A stretch of 64,000 nt of DNA. Source: Daphnia carinata (lineage: Eukaryota; Arthropoda; Branchiopoda; Diplostraca; Daphniidae). The DNA lies in assembly GCF_022539665.2 (NCBI RefSeq), contig NC_081331.1, positions 9,517,534 through 9,581,533 of the forward strand, read 5' to 3'. A model generated the notes under the pieces. The model saw only the letters and a list, made by a program, of their open reading frames with translations. It did no database searches and was not told the origin of the DNA. This document shows positions 10,779-23,373 of this stretch, piece after piece. The first letter of the stretch is position 1. Each line of letters starts with the position of its first letter. The translations under genes and the position numbers were made by a program.

Positions 10779-13700
10779 ATGTGGGAAGAATGTACTACGA
10801 AATGTTGTTCAAGAAAACATGCAGACAATATATTTTCTGCCATTCTTGCTGGCAATCAATATGAAGAAATGGCTGTAAAGCTGTTGCCAACCTGCTCTAA
10901 TATAGCAACCAACAAAGACTCTTTTGGAAGAACTGGCTTGCAAATTGCAGCGTCATTTGGAAGAATGAAAATTCTGCTTTGGTTGTGTTCTCATGAGGCC
11001 CACATCCATTCTAAAGATGAAGAATCTGGATACTCAGCATTACATAGATCCTTCTATTTTGGTCAGCTGCAGGCTGGCAGAGCATTGTTACAGAATAATG
11101 CCAGTTTGTTCCAACCACTAGACAATGACAATATGTCCCCATTTGACCACCTAATCCAAGATAGATCAGATTTTGAAGCACATGATCCAAAGCACCCTTG
11201 TGAAGCTTATGTATGGGGATCAAACTGTAATTTTGGTATGGGGACTTGAGTACTGTATGTGTGCATTTGTACACAATATTGACCTTGTGTTTGTATAGGA
11301 CTTGGGAAGCAACTAAGTCCAGAAGCCCCAGAGCTGCTGGATGCATTTCCAAAAGGAAGTGGTGGTATTAAACAAGTCACAATGAACAAATTTCATTCAG
11401 TTTTTGTGACCACATCAGGACAAGCTTTCTCCTGTGGCATTGGTCAAGGGGGCAAGTTAGGGCTTGGATCAGAAGCCACTGTGATAATTCCACAAAAAAT
11501 TAGTTTAGAAGCTGAGAACTGCATAAATAATAGAACTAAAAAGTCAACAGTTATACTGGAAGCTGCATTGGGAACACACCATACAATCCTTTTAACTGAG
11601 ACAGGGAATGTGAGTTAGATTTTTCTTTTCTTTTTTTTTTATCTTAATTACGAAGTTTGTTAGATTCGTATTAAAATGTATCTACGTTGTATTTTGCTTA
11701 ATCCATATTTTGCAGGTTTTGTCCTTTGGTGTTAATACGTATCACCAAGTAAGTATTGAAGTTATTTCTGGTCAAATATATTAAACTTATTCTTTAAATC
11801 TCCATCAGCTGGGCCACAATCCACCCCCGTCTCAACTGGTGACTCCTAAAGTTCTTAGCCGTTTTGAGGATAAAAGCAACGGAGTCACGATTAAGGGTAT
11901 CTGCGCCAGTCGATATCATTCAGTTTTTTGGTGTTCAAACAATGTGTACACCTGTGGTCTTAATGCCGGAGCACTCGGGCATAACAAAGGCGAAAAAACA
12001 ATCACGACACCTAAACGAGTAAAAGACATTTTTATTACGTAGACGCCCTTTTTGATGACAATGATCTAAGGCAACTTCTTTCTTGTTCTAGGTTCCACTG
12101 TTATCAGAACAAGTGCCCACAGTCACACACGTGGCGGCGTCTGATGGCGCAACTGCAATCGCCACAGCAAGCGGGCACGTGTATGTTTTACACGAATATC
12201 AATGTCGTAAAATCGCTTCAAAGTAATTTTTTTAAAATAATTTCAAAGCGTCTTTTATTAACGTCGATTTAATGTTTTACTAGGCAGTATGATTTAGCAA
12301 AAATAGTAATGAGTGGTGGTAAATTGGATTTTTCACAAGAAGATTTGGTAGTTGAAAATATTGCATTTCAGGTAGTTCCCGAAGTATTACTAATTACTAT
12401 AGCTTTTTACAAATGCTATAACTGGCCACTATAAACGTACATCCAGGTACTTCTTTTAACGAAGAGTGGGAAGGTCTTTGTCTGGTCTCAGACAAATCCT
12501 GTGCTTACAAGGTATTAAAAAAGTCTTTGTGTAGTAATGTTTACGTCTACAGTGTTTAATGCCCCCTCACAATACTCGTTTAGGTGCACTTTCCGTGGAA
12601 GCCCCTTTTGCATTATGAAAGATATTGCGCTGTTCAAAAATTCCCTGGCGTTTGTTAACCGAGAAGGTGAAGCTTTTGTAGGTGCTATAGCAAACACGTC
12701 ACCTGGTAAACGGAAAGTGGAAGCGCAGTCTACGGTTGAGCAAATAAGTACGCGGATAGAATTTCTCAAGCGAGAACAATTCGTTCAAATTCATATCCAG
12801 AGGATACCTGGAATTCATCGCGCTACCAGTATCGCGTGTGATCCGACTGGCAAAAATTTCGCCGTGACCCAGGTGTGTCCATCAGTGCATTAAATAATTA
12901 TTTTCTCTAAATAAATCCCATTGCTTTCGTAGATTAAACCTACCGCTCCCATGCAAAATATTGCTCAAGTTCGCGTACTCTCTTCTCAATTAAAAGAAGA
13001 TTTGAAGCAGCTTTTTCTTGATGCCGATTGGTTTGATCGCATCCACGATATTGTTTTTGATGTGGGGTCAAAGAAATTTGCGGCACATCGTTTTATTTTG
13101 GCCGTGAATTGCAGTGCATTCTATCAGAAAGTGTGTGGCTCGTCAAGGTCTTTGGAAAGTGATAACAGAACTTTCCACATAACCGATGTTCCGGCGGAAG
13201 TTTTTGGATTGATTTTGGAATTTATTTATACTGGGACTTGCGCCATCTTCGAGAAGGATATTGCTGCATGGAACTTATCTTTTTTACATTCTAAAGAATG
13301 TATGCATCAATATATTTCTACTGGTAATGACCCAAATATGGCCCATCAAAAGATAATCAATGATGGGGAGAACGCAGATGATCGGGGAGGCCCTTGGCGT
13401 CTTCTCCGAACGGTACAATTCCATGCAAAAAATCTTGGCGTCCGTAAATTGGCAGAAATACTGGAAAAGGTATAAATTCTAGGAAGACAAAAGATATAAA
13501 AAATGCTTATTGGTTGGACGACTAAAGAATCGTTGGCAATATGTTTTTAGGCCCATATAGCAAACAGCGGTGTGGTTCGCAATGACCACTTTTTGCTTCA
13601 ACCGAAACAGTGGAATCGATTATCTGGAGAAACTTTCTACGATGTTAAGCTATTCAGTGTTGACGGAAAAGAATTTAATGCACACCGAGTTGTTTTGGCT

Positions 13701-15514
13701 GCTCGATCAGACTATTTCCGGAGCATGTTCAGTTATGTCTGGCTTGAGGTAAACATGTCTTTATCGAAATTGTTTTTATCGATGGCTAATTTAATTTATT
13801 TCAAGTTTAGAGCGAGATTTCCAAAGAAATTCGTCTTCCTATTCATTCGGTTATTCTCGAAGTTATTCTAGAATATCTCTATGAGGATAAAGCCTCCAAG
13901 ATAGAAAAATCTGAAGATGTGGATTGGATAGGTAATTGCTTAGTATCAGCTGATCTCCTGCTGATTCCTCGTCTGGTTTCTATATGCGAGTCCTCGCTTG
14001 CCGGTTTACTTGCAATCAAGAACGTTGCAAAAATGCTCGAGTTTGCCACAATGTATAACGCTGTTCAGCTCAAAGTTTCATGCATGTATTTCATGTGCTA
14101 CAACCTACCAGCTGTCGTGGAGTTGAGGTATTTCATCGTAGTCAATTAAAAATGCAATGTTACTATTTTACCTTTGAATTAATAGGATATGGAATTGCCT
14201 TGATGAAGAAGTGATGAAAAATCTGACGGATTTCTACCATCAGTTCAATCCCAGAGTCCGTTCCCGTGTTCCAACGCCGACAATGCACAAAAAACTCACT
14301 GAAGACAATTTTGATATTCACTCGATCACGGAATCTTTCGCAGATGTTACACTGTCTTCCTTTAAACGCGAACCAGAAGCCAAAAAGAAAAAATTGCGTA
14401 AAAAATCGGGGAAAAAAGGTGTTGAAGTGAAAGACCATCATCAGCCCCCTGTGGAATCGACGGAGTTAACGAGTAATATAAAACCGATTGTTGACAATGC
14501 CGCATCCCTGAAAAAAGAAGGCTGGCTTAAGGTGCGCGACACACTGAAACCAGTTTTGAAAACTAAAAAACCTTTACACACTTTTCAAACAGGTGGACAA
14601 ATCAAAAAAGCGGAACAAGTCTCTAAATCAAGAAACTCTGCCAGCAGAACCGACCCCGAGTTCATCTCCGCCCAAAAGCCAAATCCCAGATAAGAGTAAC
14701 ACGATGCTTGGTGTACGATCCAAGGAGTTTGCAGGCAATATCAAAGGATCCCCAAATTCGACAGAACGGACAAGGGCTTTTTCTTCTAGTGAAAGTGGGG
14801 GAACCCCCGAAAAGCAAAATAACTTGACCCTATTCGAAATGGCTACGACCGTGTTTCAGACAGCTACCAATTCGCCGGAAAATGAGAAAAACAAAAAATT
14901 TCGAAAGTTATCGCAGAAGCAAAGAAAACTACAGGAAACCCATGCTGTTGCAGCTACTGCAAATGGTTCACCTTGGAAATCCTTAGACTCTTTTGTCGGC
15001 ACTAACGGAAAAGAAATTATCTGTGGTTCAGCGGAGAACGAAAAATCCGCTGCACATTCTGAAGATTCTCTTAAGACTCCTACCAAAATCCAAAGTGTTT
15101 GGGGCAGTCCAGAGAAAACAAACAATATTTCGAAAAGCGAAGTTCCAGAAGGCGAGGAAAATTCCCTGCCGTTGCAACGTATAATTGCCAAAGAGAAGCT
15201 TCAGAGGAAAAATCTGATTAAAATTAGTACAAAACCTTTAAGATTAACTCTGGTAAGCTAATGTAATTTTTATCGTTGATATTGTGGAAACGAGCGTACA
15301 TAATACCATGCCTTTTTTTCAGATTGAAGAAAAGGCCATTGAAGAATTGGCAAAATTTTATGGCGCCGACCAAATTGACGATGAATTCATCGTGGTGGAG
15401 AGAATATTACCCTTAGCGCCAGCTGTTCCTATCTGGTCTAGTGGAAAAGACAATAAGTCAACTAAACAGAAACCCAAATTCCGAAGTTTTTCTATGTCCG
15501 AAAGCGGAATCTGA
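10779..15514 (+). CDS. IBTK: inhibitor of Bruton tyrosine kinase homologue (ankyrin-RCC1-BTB protein)
   Basis: Fourteen exons: 10779..11235, 11299..11609, 11716..11748, 11809..12018, 12092..12222, 12284..12371, 12447..12511, 12584..12872, 12933..13469, 13551..13748, 13811..14127, 14186..14531, 14593..15252 and 15323..15514. They join in frame to 1277 aa (human IBTK is about 1350). Order: N-terminal ankyrin repeats (GRTGLQIAASFGRMKILLWL, then GYSALHRSFYFGQ); RCC1-type repeats (AYVWGSN, FSCGIGQGGKLGLGS, VLSFGVN, VYTCGLNAGALGH); BTB domain 1 in exon 9 (HDIVFDVGSKKFAAHRFIL); BTB domain 2 across exons 10-11 (YDVKLFSVDGKEFNAHRVVL); a basic Ser-rich tail; and the AIEELAKFYG C-terminal motif. Vertebrate IBTK is a CUL3 substrate adaptor, so a ubiquitin-ligase adaptor role is likely. 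The 61-bp intron at 14532..14592 is needed to keep frame. Confidence 0.95.
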
Positions 15515-15872
15515 ACAAGGTACTCAGATTTAAAATCAATTTATTTTACTTGTACATAGAAACGAACTGGGTTCATTATGTTGAAATGACAGTTTGGCTG
15601 CTATCTGTTGATTGTGATAAGTTAACATGACTGTCAGGATAGAAACCCCACCATGAATATGAATTTTTATGCTATGGTTTGGAAATTAGTGTAAATTTCG
15701 TCAGTTGTTGCAAACGCAAAGGATTTGCTTTTTGTTGAACCATGCGAGCAGAATGTGATGTTCACGACATTTCTCGTTCATATTATTTGCGAATGTCACA
15801 TGATATTGCAATTTGAAATGGAACCAACTGTTGCAGCAACCGTTATCAACGCCCTAGATCTTTTTAGTGAAA

Positions 15873-15878
15873 AATAAA
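15873..15878 (+). terminator. candidate poly(A) signal of IBTK
   Basis: AATAAA lies 359 bases past the IBTK stop, in AT-rich sequence. It is a plausible 3' end, but earlier non-canonical signals cannot be excluded. Confidence 0.35.
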
Positions 15879-18118
15879 CATTTATGGATTAAAGGGGTAT
15901 GGGTTTTAAAAATTGAAAGTTGGCTTGTAGTTGTTTTTTGTCGAACCCTTTTGGAATTATTTATAAGTTTTGCTCAAAACGTGTGGCTGAACATGCGAGA
16001 AAGTTAGAAAAAAAAATATGTTAGTGGAAATAACAGAAAAACAAATATTCACTTGAATTTTTGTGTACCAAAGAAACGTTAGTTATTTCAGTACTATGGT
16101 AATGCCGAGGAATCTTAAGGCACGAGAACATAACTGGAAAATTCCATTCTAATTGTTCACATACTAACAGCTGCAAACATGCAACAGCAAAATTCTACTA
16201 ATTTACATCCATGGACGTAATCCTCGCACATCAGCTAAGAAAATACAGTTACTACCTTAATGCTGGAAAAGGGAACACATACAACTTAGACAACCACTTC
16301 AGCAAAATTCATGTGATGTTTATAAATATCTCTTTTTACATTTCCTGAATTACTGGTATTGGACTTCATGGCCACATCTGCTATTTACTTAGGTCCAAAT
16401 GTTTTGTGATCCATGCGAAACTACAGACAACTTTCCGCGTTCACTTTCTCCTTTCAATTTGTTTTTCGTAACCTTCTCTTTACCGTTAACTCCGAGTTTT
16501 CATTCAGATTTTTTGTTTGCAATGAAAAATCTAGTCAATTGTAGCATTGGTACACCGCTTTGAGATGAACAAATATCTTATCAGTCTAGAAGAAGTTCTT
16601 TCCGGAAGTCTTAATGAGAGAAATCACAGCTTCAAAATTCCGTAGATTACTCAAATGGCTGACGTTATTCGCGTGGGAAATTTATATTTTTTTAAAGCTG
16701 GAAGCGGCACCTTTGCATCTTTAACTGATAGTTGCACTGGCGATGTGCAATTCGAATAATGTCTTAGAAGGCTATCAACTTGTTTTTTTCGAATGTATGT
16801 ATATAAATGTGTTGACCCTGTCAAATCCACAAATCGTTTGTGGAAAATCTATAAATAATAATATCAACATCATTGTTTTCTATTGTGATTTGGCATCTTT
16901 GTATCCGTTTCCGTTTACCCCCCTTTATTAACGTTTGTCACCCTCGGTGTTCGTTTGTTTCTTCACTATATTGTGCGGGTCATTGTGCCGGTCAGTGCAT
17001 GTTCACTGTATGTCTAGTATGTTCCATTCGATCTGTGCCTCCAGTTTCCCAATAGTAATCAGTGACCACAACATGGTAGTTTTCTTTACGTTGTTCAAAG
17101 TCCCATACGTGTTAGTGTCTGTTCATTCAAAACTGTTCTCCAATTAGTAGTTTGATTTGGCATTACTATCTTCATAGTCGCCATAGCCTGGTCTTATTTC
17201 ATCGATATGAAGTTAACGACCTGATTTATGCACACTGAGTTTTAAATTTTGCCTACACCATCCGAATGCTAATTAGTCGTGGAGACAAAAAAAAAACGTG
17301 TTATTTCGAACCTACCACGCTTTCCACATGGTTCCAATTTCGTAGTTCTTATTTATACAAAATGGTAAATAAAAAACAAGCAACATTTCACCGTGTTTGC
17401 CTTGGAAACCTAGCCAAGAATTGCAAATTGATTGGAATATTAAAAAACTTCCTTTAAGTTCCGTGCCTGCGTAATTCGTATCAAGTTAAACAAAAGCTTT
17501 TTGTTTAAAAGATTACGACGTTCACCGGAAAACCTAATGAAAATGCCACTAGTGGGATTTGAAGCGGCTAACATATTCGCATACCTGTTCATTAGTGCCT
17601 GTCTAATATTGTACACTTTCTATTTCTTAAATATCCGCCAAAACCTGATTGTTTAAAACTATCAAATTCCCCGGCAGTATTTCCAGTCAACGGTCAGTAA
17701 ATACGTCGTTCGTTGTAGTATCACCGTACATAGCGTTTCGGGTAAAACAGGCCACGTTTTCCTAATAAAACAACTGGAAATCACGATTGGATTATGGGTT
17801 TCAGATTGGCTGTTGATTTGGCAGGAAAGGCAAAACGAGGTTTTCCCCCCGAAAAACTTGTTTTTAAGTCACAATATTTCATTTGCCAACTGCAAGTAGG
17901 TTACATGTCTGGAACAACGCTAACTCGTTCAGCATACAACTTTTAGTTCGATGACAAAATTTACTTTCTTCATCATCGCACGAAACGTACCAGTTTTCGT
18001 TTTTTAAGTCAAGAATGAAACTGAAAGAGAAAAAAAACTATTCGCGTTTTGAGTGGTCACTCAACAAGTTACTTTCTTTTATTTCCGATTCTTGTTGTTA
18101 TCTTGCCAGTACTTAAAG
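15879..18118. other. intergenic, no gene seen
   Basis: AT-rich sequence between IBTK and the collagen gene. The ORFs are short, lack conserved motifs and do not chain through splice sites. I see nothing that supports a gene or a mobile element. Confidence 0.5.
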
Positions 18119-18439
18119 GCACAACTTCCACAAGACAATTTAGTATAAGCTCGTCAGAATTGTGGAGGTGACGTTGGAAAAGGTAAGCTTGTAAGGTGGC
18201 ATATTTAAAAAATAGCTAATGATAACGTAGTAAAACAGTTAGCTGAGGACGTTTATAAAGGAAGCTTTAAATTGCAGTTTGAAAAGCGTGGTCTACATAT
18301 ATAAAAATGAAATGAAGCTTTTTCATGCGCTTCACGTTTGATTAACGTTTTTTTATGTTCTGTTGGAATATTTTTTGCAACAGATTACCTGGTCAATGAG
18401 TATTGTGCCATCAGCTACAGCACAGCCTTTGAGAACAAT
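18119..18439 (+). promoter_or_regulatory. 5' UTR/promoter of the collagen-like gene
   Basis: Two readings are possible. A non-coding leader exon could end at a good donor (AAAAG|GTAAGC, about 18182) and splice to the acceptor at 18382-18383. Alternatively, the TATA-like CATATATAAAA near 18294-18304 could drive a transcript starting around 18325-18335. Both place the same ATG at 18440. Confidence 0.35.
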
Positions 18440-19979
18440 ATGCGAGCTTGGGTAAGATACAACACAAAGTGCAATTACAATATTTCATTAATGTTATTTT
18501 TCTCCGTAAAGGTACTACTTCCACTTTTAGTGGCCGCTGTTTTGTCAGCTCCACAGTATGGCGACCAAACAGTGCCAATCACCAGAGAACAATGGGCCTC
18601 TCTAAATCCATACGGCTCATCTGCGTCTTATCCGCCTGAAGAATATTCGACAATGAAAGAGTTGGAGAGGCAATGGGCCCGTTTTTATGACTACCTTCCA
18701 TGGTTGACAGGACCTGCAGGGCCGTCCGGACCTGAGGGACCAGCAGGATCACCAGGTGCACCTGGAATCGATGGATCTTATGGTTATCAACCTGAGCTCA
18801 TTCCTGGCCCTCCTGGAGCACGCGGAGGACCAGGACCAGCAGGACCTAAAGGAGATACCGGTGCTCCAGGAGCTCCTGGCTATTCTGGAGGGCCTGGACC
18901 ACAAGGTGTTGACGGTAAACCAGGAGCACCTGGCTCTCCTGGAGAGAAAGGAACCCCAGGGTACAATGGCGCACCTGGAGCTCCTGGTAAACCAGGATCC
19001 AAGGGAGAGAAGGGAGGATCTGGCTATAATGGCGCACCTGGTCTGTCTGGTGGTCCCGGCCTCCCTGGCAAAAACGGCTACCCAGGAGGACCTGGACCTC
19101 AAGGATCAAAGGGTGATGCTGGTGCCCCAGGTTATACTATTCCTTCTGAGATTCCTGGCCCCTCTGGTGCTCCTGGCATCCCTGGAAAAGACGGAGCTCC
19201 AGGATATCCTGGTGGTCCTGGACCCGCTGGCCCAGTCGGTCCTTCTGGCCCACAGGGACCTAATGGCAAACCCGGTGCAAACGGCTTCCCCGGAGGACCT
19301 GGTCCTAAGGGTGAAGCAGGGCTGAACGGCCTTCCTGGCGCCCCTGGCAAGGACGGATATCCTGGTGCACCAAGCAAAATACCAGGTCCCGCGGGATCGG
19401 TGGGTCCAGCTGGAACTCCTGGTTCTAATGGCTCACCTGGCAAAGATGGTTTCCCAGGCGCCCCTGGTGCCCCTGGCAAAGATGGTTTAAATGGAACTCC
19501 TGGATATACAGGTAAAATCGTGCATTAAAAATAATATGTACATAATTTTAAATGCCGGAATTGAATACGATTGTTATTATAAAGGTGCACCAGGTGAGCA
19601 AGGCATACCAGGTAAAGATGGTCTACCCGGCCCTGATGGAACTCCTGGCTCTTCTGGTGGACCAGGGCCAGTTGGACCACAAGGTAAAATAGGCTCTACT
19701 GGTTACCCTGGTGGGCCAGGTCCAATTGGACCTGTCGGCCCTGAAGGCCCAGCTGGTCCTCAAGGCAAAGCGGGAGCTACCGGTTTTCCCGGTGGTCCTG
19801 GCCCTGTTGGGCCAATCGGTTCCGTTGGACCCGTAGGACCTCAAGGCAGGCCAGGCTCTCCTGGTCACCCAGGTCCTGTTGGACCTCAAGGACCAGCTGG
19901 TGGCTCTGGAAAATCTTACCCAACTTATGGCCACAATGCGCAAGTGCCGATCTATGGACCTCCTCGTCGTGGCTATTAA
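18440..19979 (+). CDS. short secreted collagen-like protein, 468 aa
   Basis: Exons are 18440..18451, 18512..19511 and 19585..19979 (TAA). Exon 1 encodes only MRAW; joined to exon 2 it makes a signal peptide ([17 protein letters not shown]), which decides the start. Residues 18-75 are a non-collagenous N-domain with WASLNPYG and a Trp/Tyr/Leu-rich helix ([15 protein letters not shown]). From about residue 77 the chain is Gly-X-Y to near the end, broken by Pro-rich interruptions ([29 protein letters not shown]). The tail is [20 protein letters not shown] plus PPRRGY. No fibrillar C-propeptide or NC1 domain is present, so it is a small cuticular or matrix-type collagen rather than a fibrillar or type IV chain. 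The substrate tissue is unknown. Confidence 0.9.
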
Positions 19980-21349
19980 TGTTACGGATAAAAGCAATTG
20001 AATATCTAGATCTATTTTGCTATAAAGACATATACGTACATAAATATACGGAAAACCATTCGACCCACATTTTTACTAATACAGTCTGTTTTTTGGGTGA
20101 GGAATTCTTTTGATAATTTTATGAGACCACACACCACCATCTCGTGGCAGTCCACCAAAAATTAATTAGGGCACCATGCACATAGATGGGAACAAATCAT
20201 TTTACAGTACAATAAATAAACTGATGATGTTTGCGAAGATCCCAATAGCTCAAAATAAAAGCAGTTTGATCGCAATCACTTTGGAGTAAATAAATCAAAC
20301 ACTATAAAATTCATGTGAAGCGAAGTCAATAGTCGTAATCCTGATTCAGTTTCAAATCTCAATCATGTATTTTTTAAGTCTTAGGAAAAAAAAAGAAAAA
20401 CGCACAACCTGTAAAGTCGGGCTTGTTTCTACTGGGCTTATTTTCACAGAACAATCGGGCTTAAATTTTTCGTTTTTAACTGATAATACCAAATCGAATG
20501 AAACAAAATTAATCGCTGATCCTAATAATAGTTTCACTGTCACTTAAACGTTTTTTGAATAACGCGGCGATGAATAACGCTCCATCGCGCTAGCGCTGTA
20601 GCTTACTGGCGCGCTAGCATTGCATTAAATATTCAGTGTATTTCAAAAACGATTAACTTAATGAAAAAAATAGCAATTTTCCCGGAATCAGCATTCAATT
20701 TTGAATACGCGGAGTGTAGGGAATTAAGTAGAAATCTGACCGGTAGATGACAATAGCAATAAAACATAAAAAAAGGCCGTAATTTTTTCGGGGGTAAAAC
20801 GAAGATTGCTATTGCAATGCTATCGCACTGTACTTGAACCTTAGTATTCTAGCACCGCAGTAAGACCGTCTACAAATAAGCTATAACACTTACAAATTTA
20901 CTGATCAGACTGACAAATACTATAGCAAGACGAAAACAATGGCTATACAATATGTTTGTGCATTGACTCGTTGCGTGCATGGACGATATAAAAGATTGAC
21001 ATTGCATGTGATTATGGTTTAATGGTTGAGCATCGGGAAGATATGCCGATTGTTAGTCTTCAAAACCCAATAGTCACAAAAAATTCAATTGGTGTCATTT
21101 GTGAGTGTTTCTGGTGTCAATTATTTAAACGATTCAGTTCTAATAAAATGTGTTAATTGTGTGTGATTGTGTAAATGCTTCCCAATAAAAGTAATACAAA
21201 TATTAAACAACTTTTGGTTCTTCTAATGTCAACAGTGTTAAATCACAGCGTCAAACATCAGATTAATACATTAAGAAAACACTTTTTAAATTTGCTAAAC
21301 AAGTGCATCTACAGTGACGAAAGCTGGACAAGAGCGGCATTTACTGGAT
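19980..21349. other. intergenic spacer between collagen and protease A
   Basis: Contains the collagen 3' UTR, a dispersed repeat copy (20733..20815) and the presumed 3' UTR of protease A on the minus strand. No supported gene. AATAAA-type signals occur near 20207-20218 and 20255. Confidence 0.45.
20733..20815. repeat. dispersed repeat, copy 1
   Basis: Shares AATCTGACCGGTAGAT, a following AAAAAAGGCCG block, a T-rich run and a GGTAAAA...GATTGC end with 51023..51122, about 30 kb away. This copy also contains a perfect short inverted pair (CAATAGCAAT / ATTGCTATTG), so it may be the remnant of a small non-autonomous element. No target duplication was identified. Confidence 0.45.
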
Positions 21350-23278
21350 TTAGCCGTAGAATTTTCGGCCGGGATTGTTGGACTGAGCGTCAGCAATCCA
21401 GCCTATGTAAGTGCTAACTCGTGTGTAAACACCTGCATAGTCGGTATCAGCACAACCTTTGGCAAGCGAAGCGATACCGACTTCAACGCCGTCACTGTCA
21501 CCCTGTAAATGATTTAAATTTCATTTGAAACCGTTGTCTGCATTGTAAGCTTGCCGACAGTTTTAATCTTTCTTGAGTGAATAACCTGGCAAGTGGCTGT
21601 GTCCGATCCGGCAGCACACAACATATTAGCGCCATTGAAAACTGCGTATTGACTGGCGCAAAGTGTGTTCTCTAGAACAGTGACGTCCGCCTTCAGCAAT
21701 ACCTTTGACAAATTTCCACCTTGTAAGTGAACGAAAAAAGAAATCGTTTATTAGGGGGCAAAAATAGCACGTATATTTAAAATTTGTCTCGGGAACAGAA
21801 CATATTTTACCTGAGGAATTTGTTCCCCATTCGGCAATAACGGCCGCTGTGTTGGCGTAATCAGGAAATGCTCTTATTGCCTGACTTCTTAATGGTCTTA
21901 GATGTTGTTGTTAATGATGTAGACTGTTGGCTTCCCTTTTGGTTTCTTTGTCGATTTCGCTTTCATCGTTGTTGGCTTCATGGTAGGCTTCTTGGTAATT
22001 TGTCTCTTCGGAGTTGTCGGTTTTTTGGTGGGCGTGGGTTTCTTTGTTACTGATTTTTTGGTAGTTGTGGGTTCGGTTGGTTCTAGGGGTGCATCGTCTT
22101 TCGGCAGGGGGACGAAATCGATAGTTGTAACCACTTCATTCCAGACCAGCAAAGCGACGTCGTTATTCTGCAATTAAAGATGAAGGAATACTAACGTGCA
22201 AGTCCCGTAAAAAAAAAAAACAGCTGCCGTTGAAGTAGAAACGGTTTTCGTTAACAGAATAATTGAATTTTTGTTGTGTGGTGAAAATATTTCTAGTTCT
22301 TATCGCGAACAAGGTAATGTGTTTGTTACTACTGCAGAGAACTCATAAGAAATTTTAACAAAACAACAAATTTTTTTGTTAACTTTTGTTAACGTTTGAA
22401 CAAAAAATTTTTTGCTTTACATTTAACGTATAAGTGTCTTATTTTATAACCAAGAATAAAATTCTTTTGGAAAACGCTTACGTTACTTTTGTCGTCGCTC
22501 GTAATTTTCATGCATAACAAAGGACGCCACGCCTCTGGTAATGGCGTCCGCTGCTTCACCGTCAATTAACAACGTGTTGAGATGCACAATAAAACCGGAA
22601 GCATCGGAAGGAATAAACCTGAAATCACAAAAGAAACAGTTTCACACTAAAGAGGACGTTAGAGTTAAAAAGCTGGGTATAGGTTACATTACTAGATGTT
22701 GCAAGAATATTACCTTAGTACGAATAGTAGACGACCATTTTACCTATTCAAACAATGAGCCGTTGTCAAGACATGGAATGGTCTAATCAAAGTCCCACCG
22801 CATCTATCTCCTTTCAAATCCAGACTGGTCTGAAAAAACAAAAGAAAAAGAATTATTGGGAACCTAATGATATACCTTAATAAACTGAATATTAGCATTC
22901 ATTTTTTTAACATAACACTTTACAAGACGTAAAGAGACTTCTTCCTAAAAATAATTTGCATTCTCGAAAATAAATCACCAAGTGAGAAAATTCACCGGCG
23001 CTAGCGGGAGTTCCACCGACGATTGATATCGTTGGTATCAAAGTTTCTACAGTTCAATAGCAAGTATTATGAATTCGGGTGTACTTTTTACTAATTATAC
23101 TTGTGGTTTAAATTACAGGTAAGCAATGCCCTTACCGTTGCCTCGACGAACTGTTGGGGATACACGAAACCAACCAGGCAAAGTAATCCGATCGCCTATA
23201 ACATTGAAACACATACTAATTAAATGAAAAAGTATAAATTCATTTTTAAATTCATCTTACCTGAACGGTGGAAGTCAT
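21350..23278 (-). pseudogene. protease A: chymotrypsin-fold serine protease with Thr/Pro/Lys linker, degenerate
   Basis: The eight-exon plan is 23278..23261, 23195..23136, 23046..22979, 22829..22744, 22618..22482, 22167..21811, 21719..21586 and 21502..21350. Recognisable parts are a signal peptide (AIGLLCLVGFVYP), the activation site TISIVGG, the catalytic His motif TTAHC, the Asp motif NNDVALLVW, the linker, and IAEWGTNSS. Lesions compared with the other copies: exon 2 is 60 nt, so exon 3 is entered out of frame; exon 5 is 4 nt longer than in C and reaches an in-frame TAA; the linker reaches a stop and re-enters frame only after a shift before RAFPDYAN; and 18 nt are missing directly after the active-site Ser (GDS then DGVEVG), removing the GGP oxyanion-side residues. 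A functional protease is very unlikely. Confidence 0.8.
21811..22167 (-). repeat. linker-coding low-complexity tract of protease A
   Basis: Exon 6 of protease A spans 21811..22167. It encodes repeated KKPT-type units between the Asp-bearing segment and the second beta-barrel. Its coding frame is interrupted as described for the gene. Confidence 0.4.
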
Positions 23279-23363
23279 CGCGAAAAATGTGGTGCACTTG
23301 TAAAGTGTATCACAATCGTACGAGACGGCGTTGAGCGAATGGTCACCGTGGTTGGAACGTCCG

Positions 23364-23373
23364 CCTTTTTATA
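23364..23373 (-). promoter_or_regulatory. TATA box of protease A
   Basis: On the minus strand this reads TATAAAAAGG, 86 bases upstream of the start codon, leaving room for a short 5' UTR. B, D and G have a related AAATAAAAAG motif at about the same place, so the core promoter was duplicated with the genes. Confidence 0.6.

Noticed and set aside
18749-19479. Several 90-190-codon ORFs on both strands in the collagen gene
   Set aside because: They are shadows of the Gly-X-Y coding repeat in other frames.
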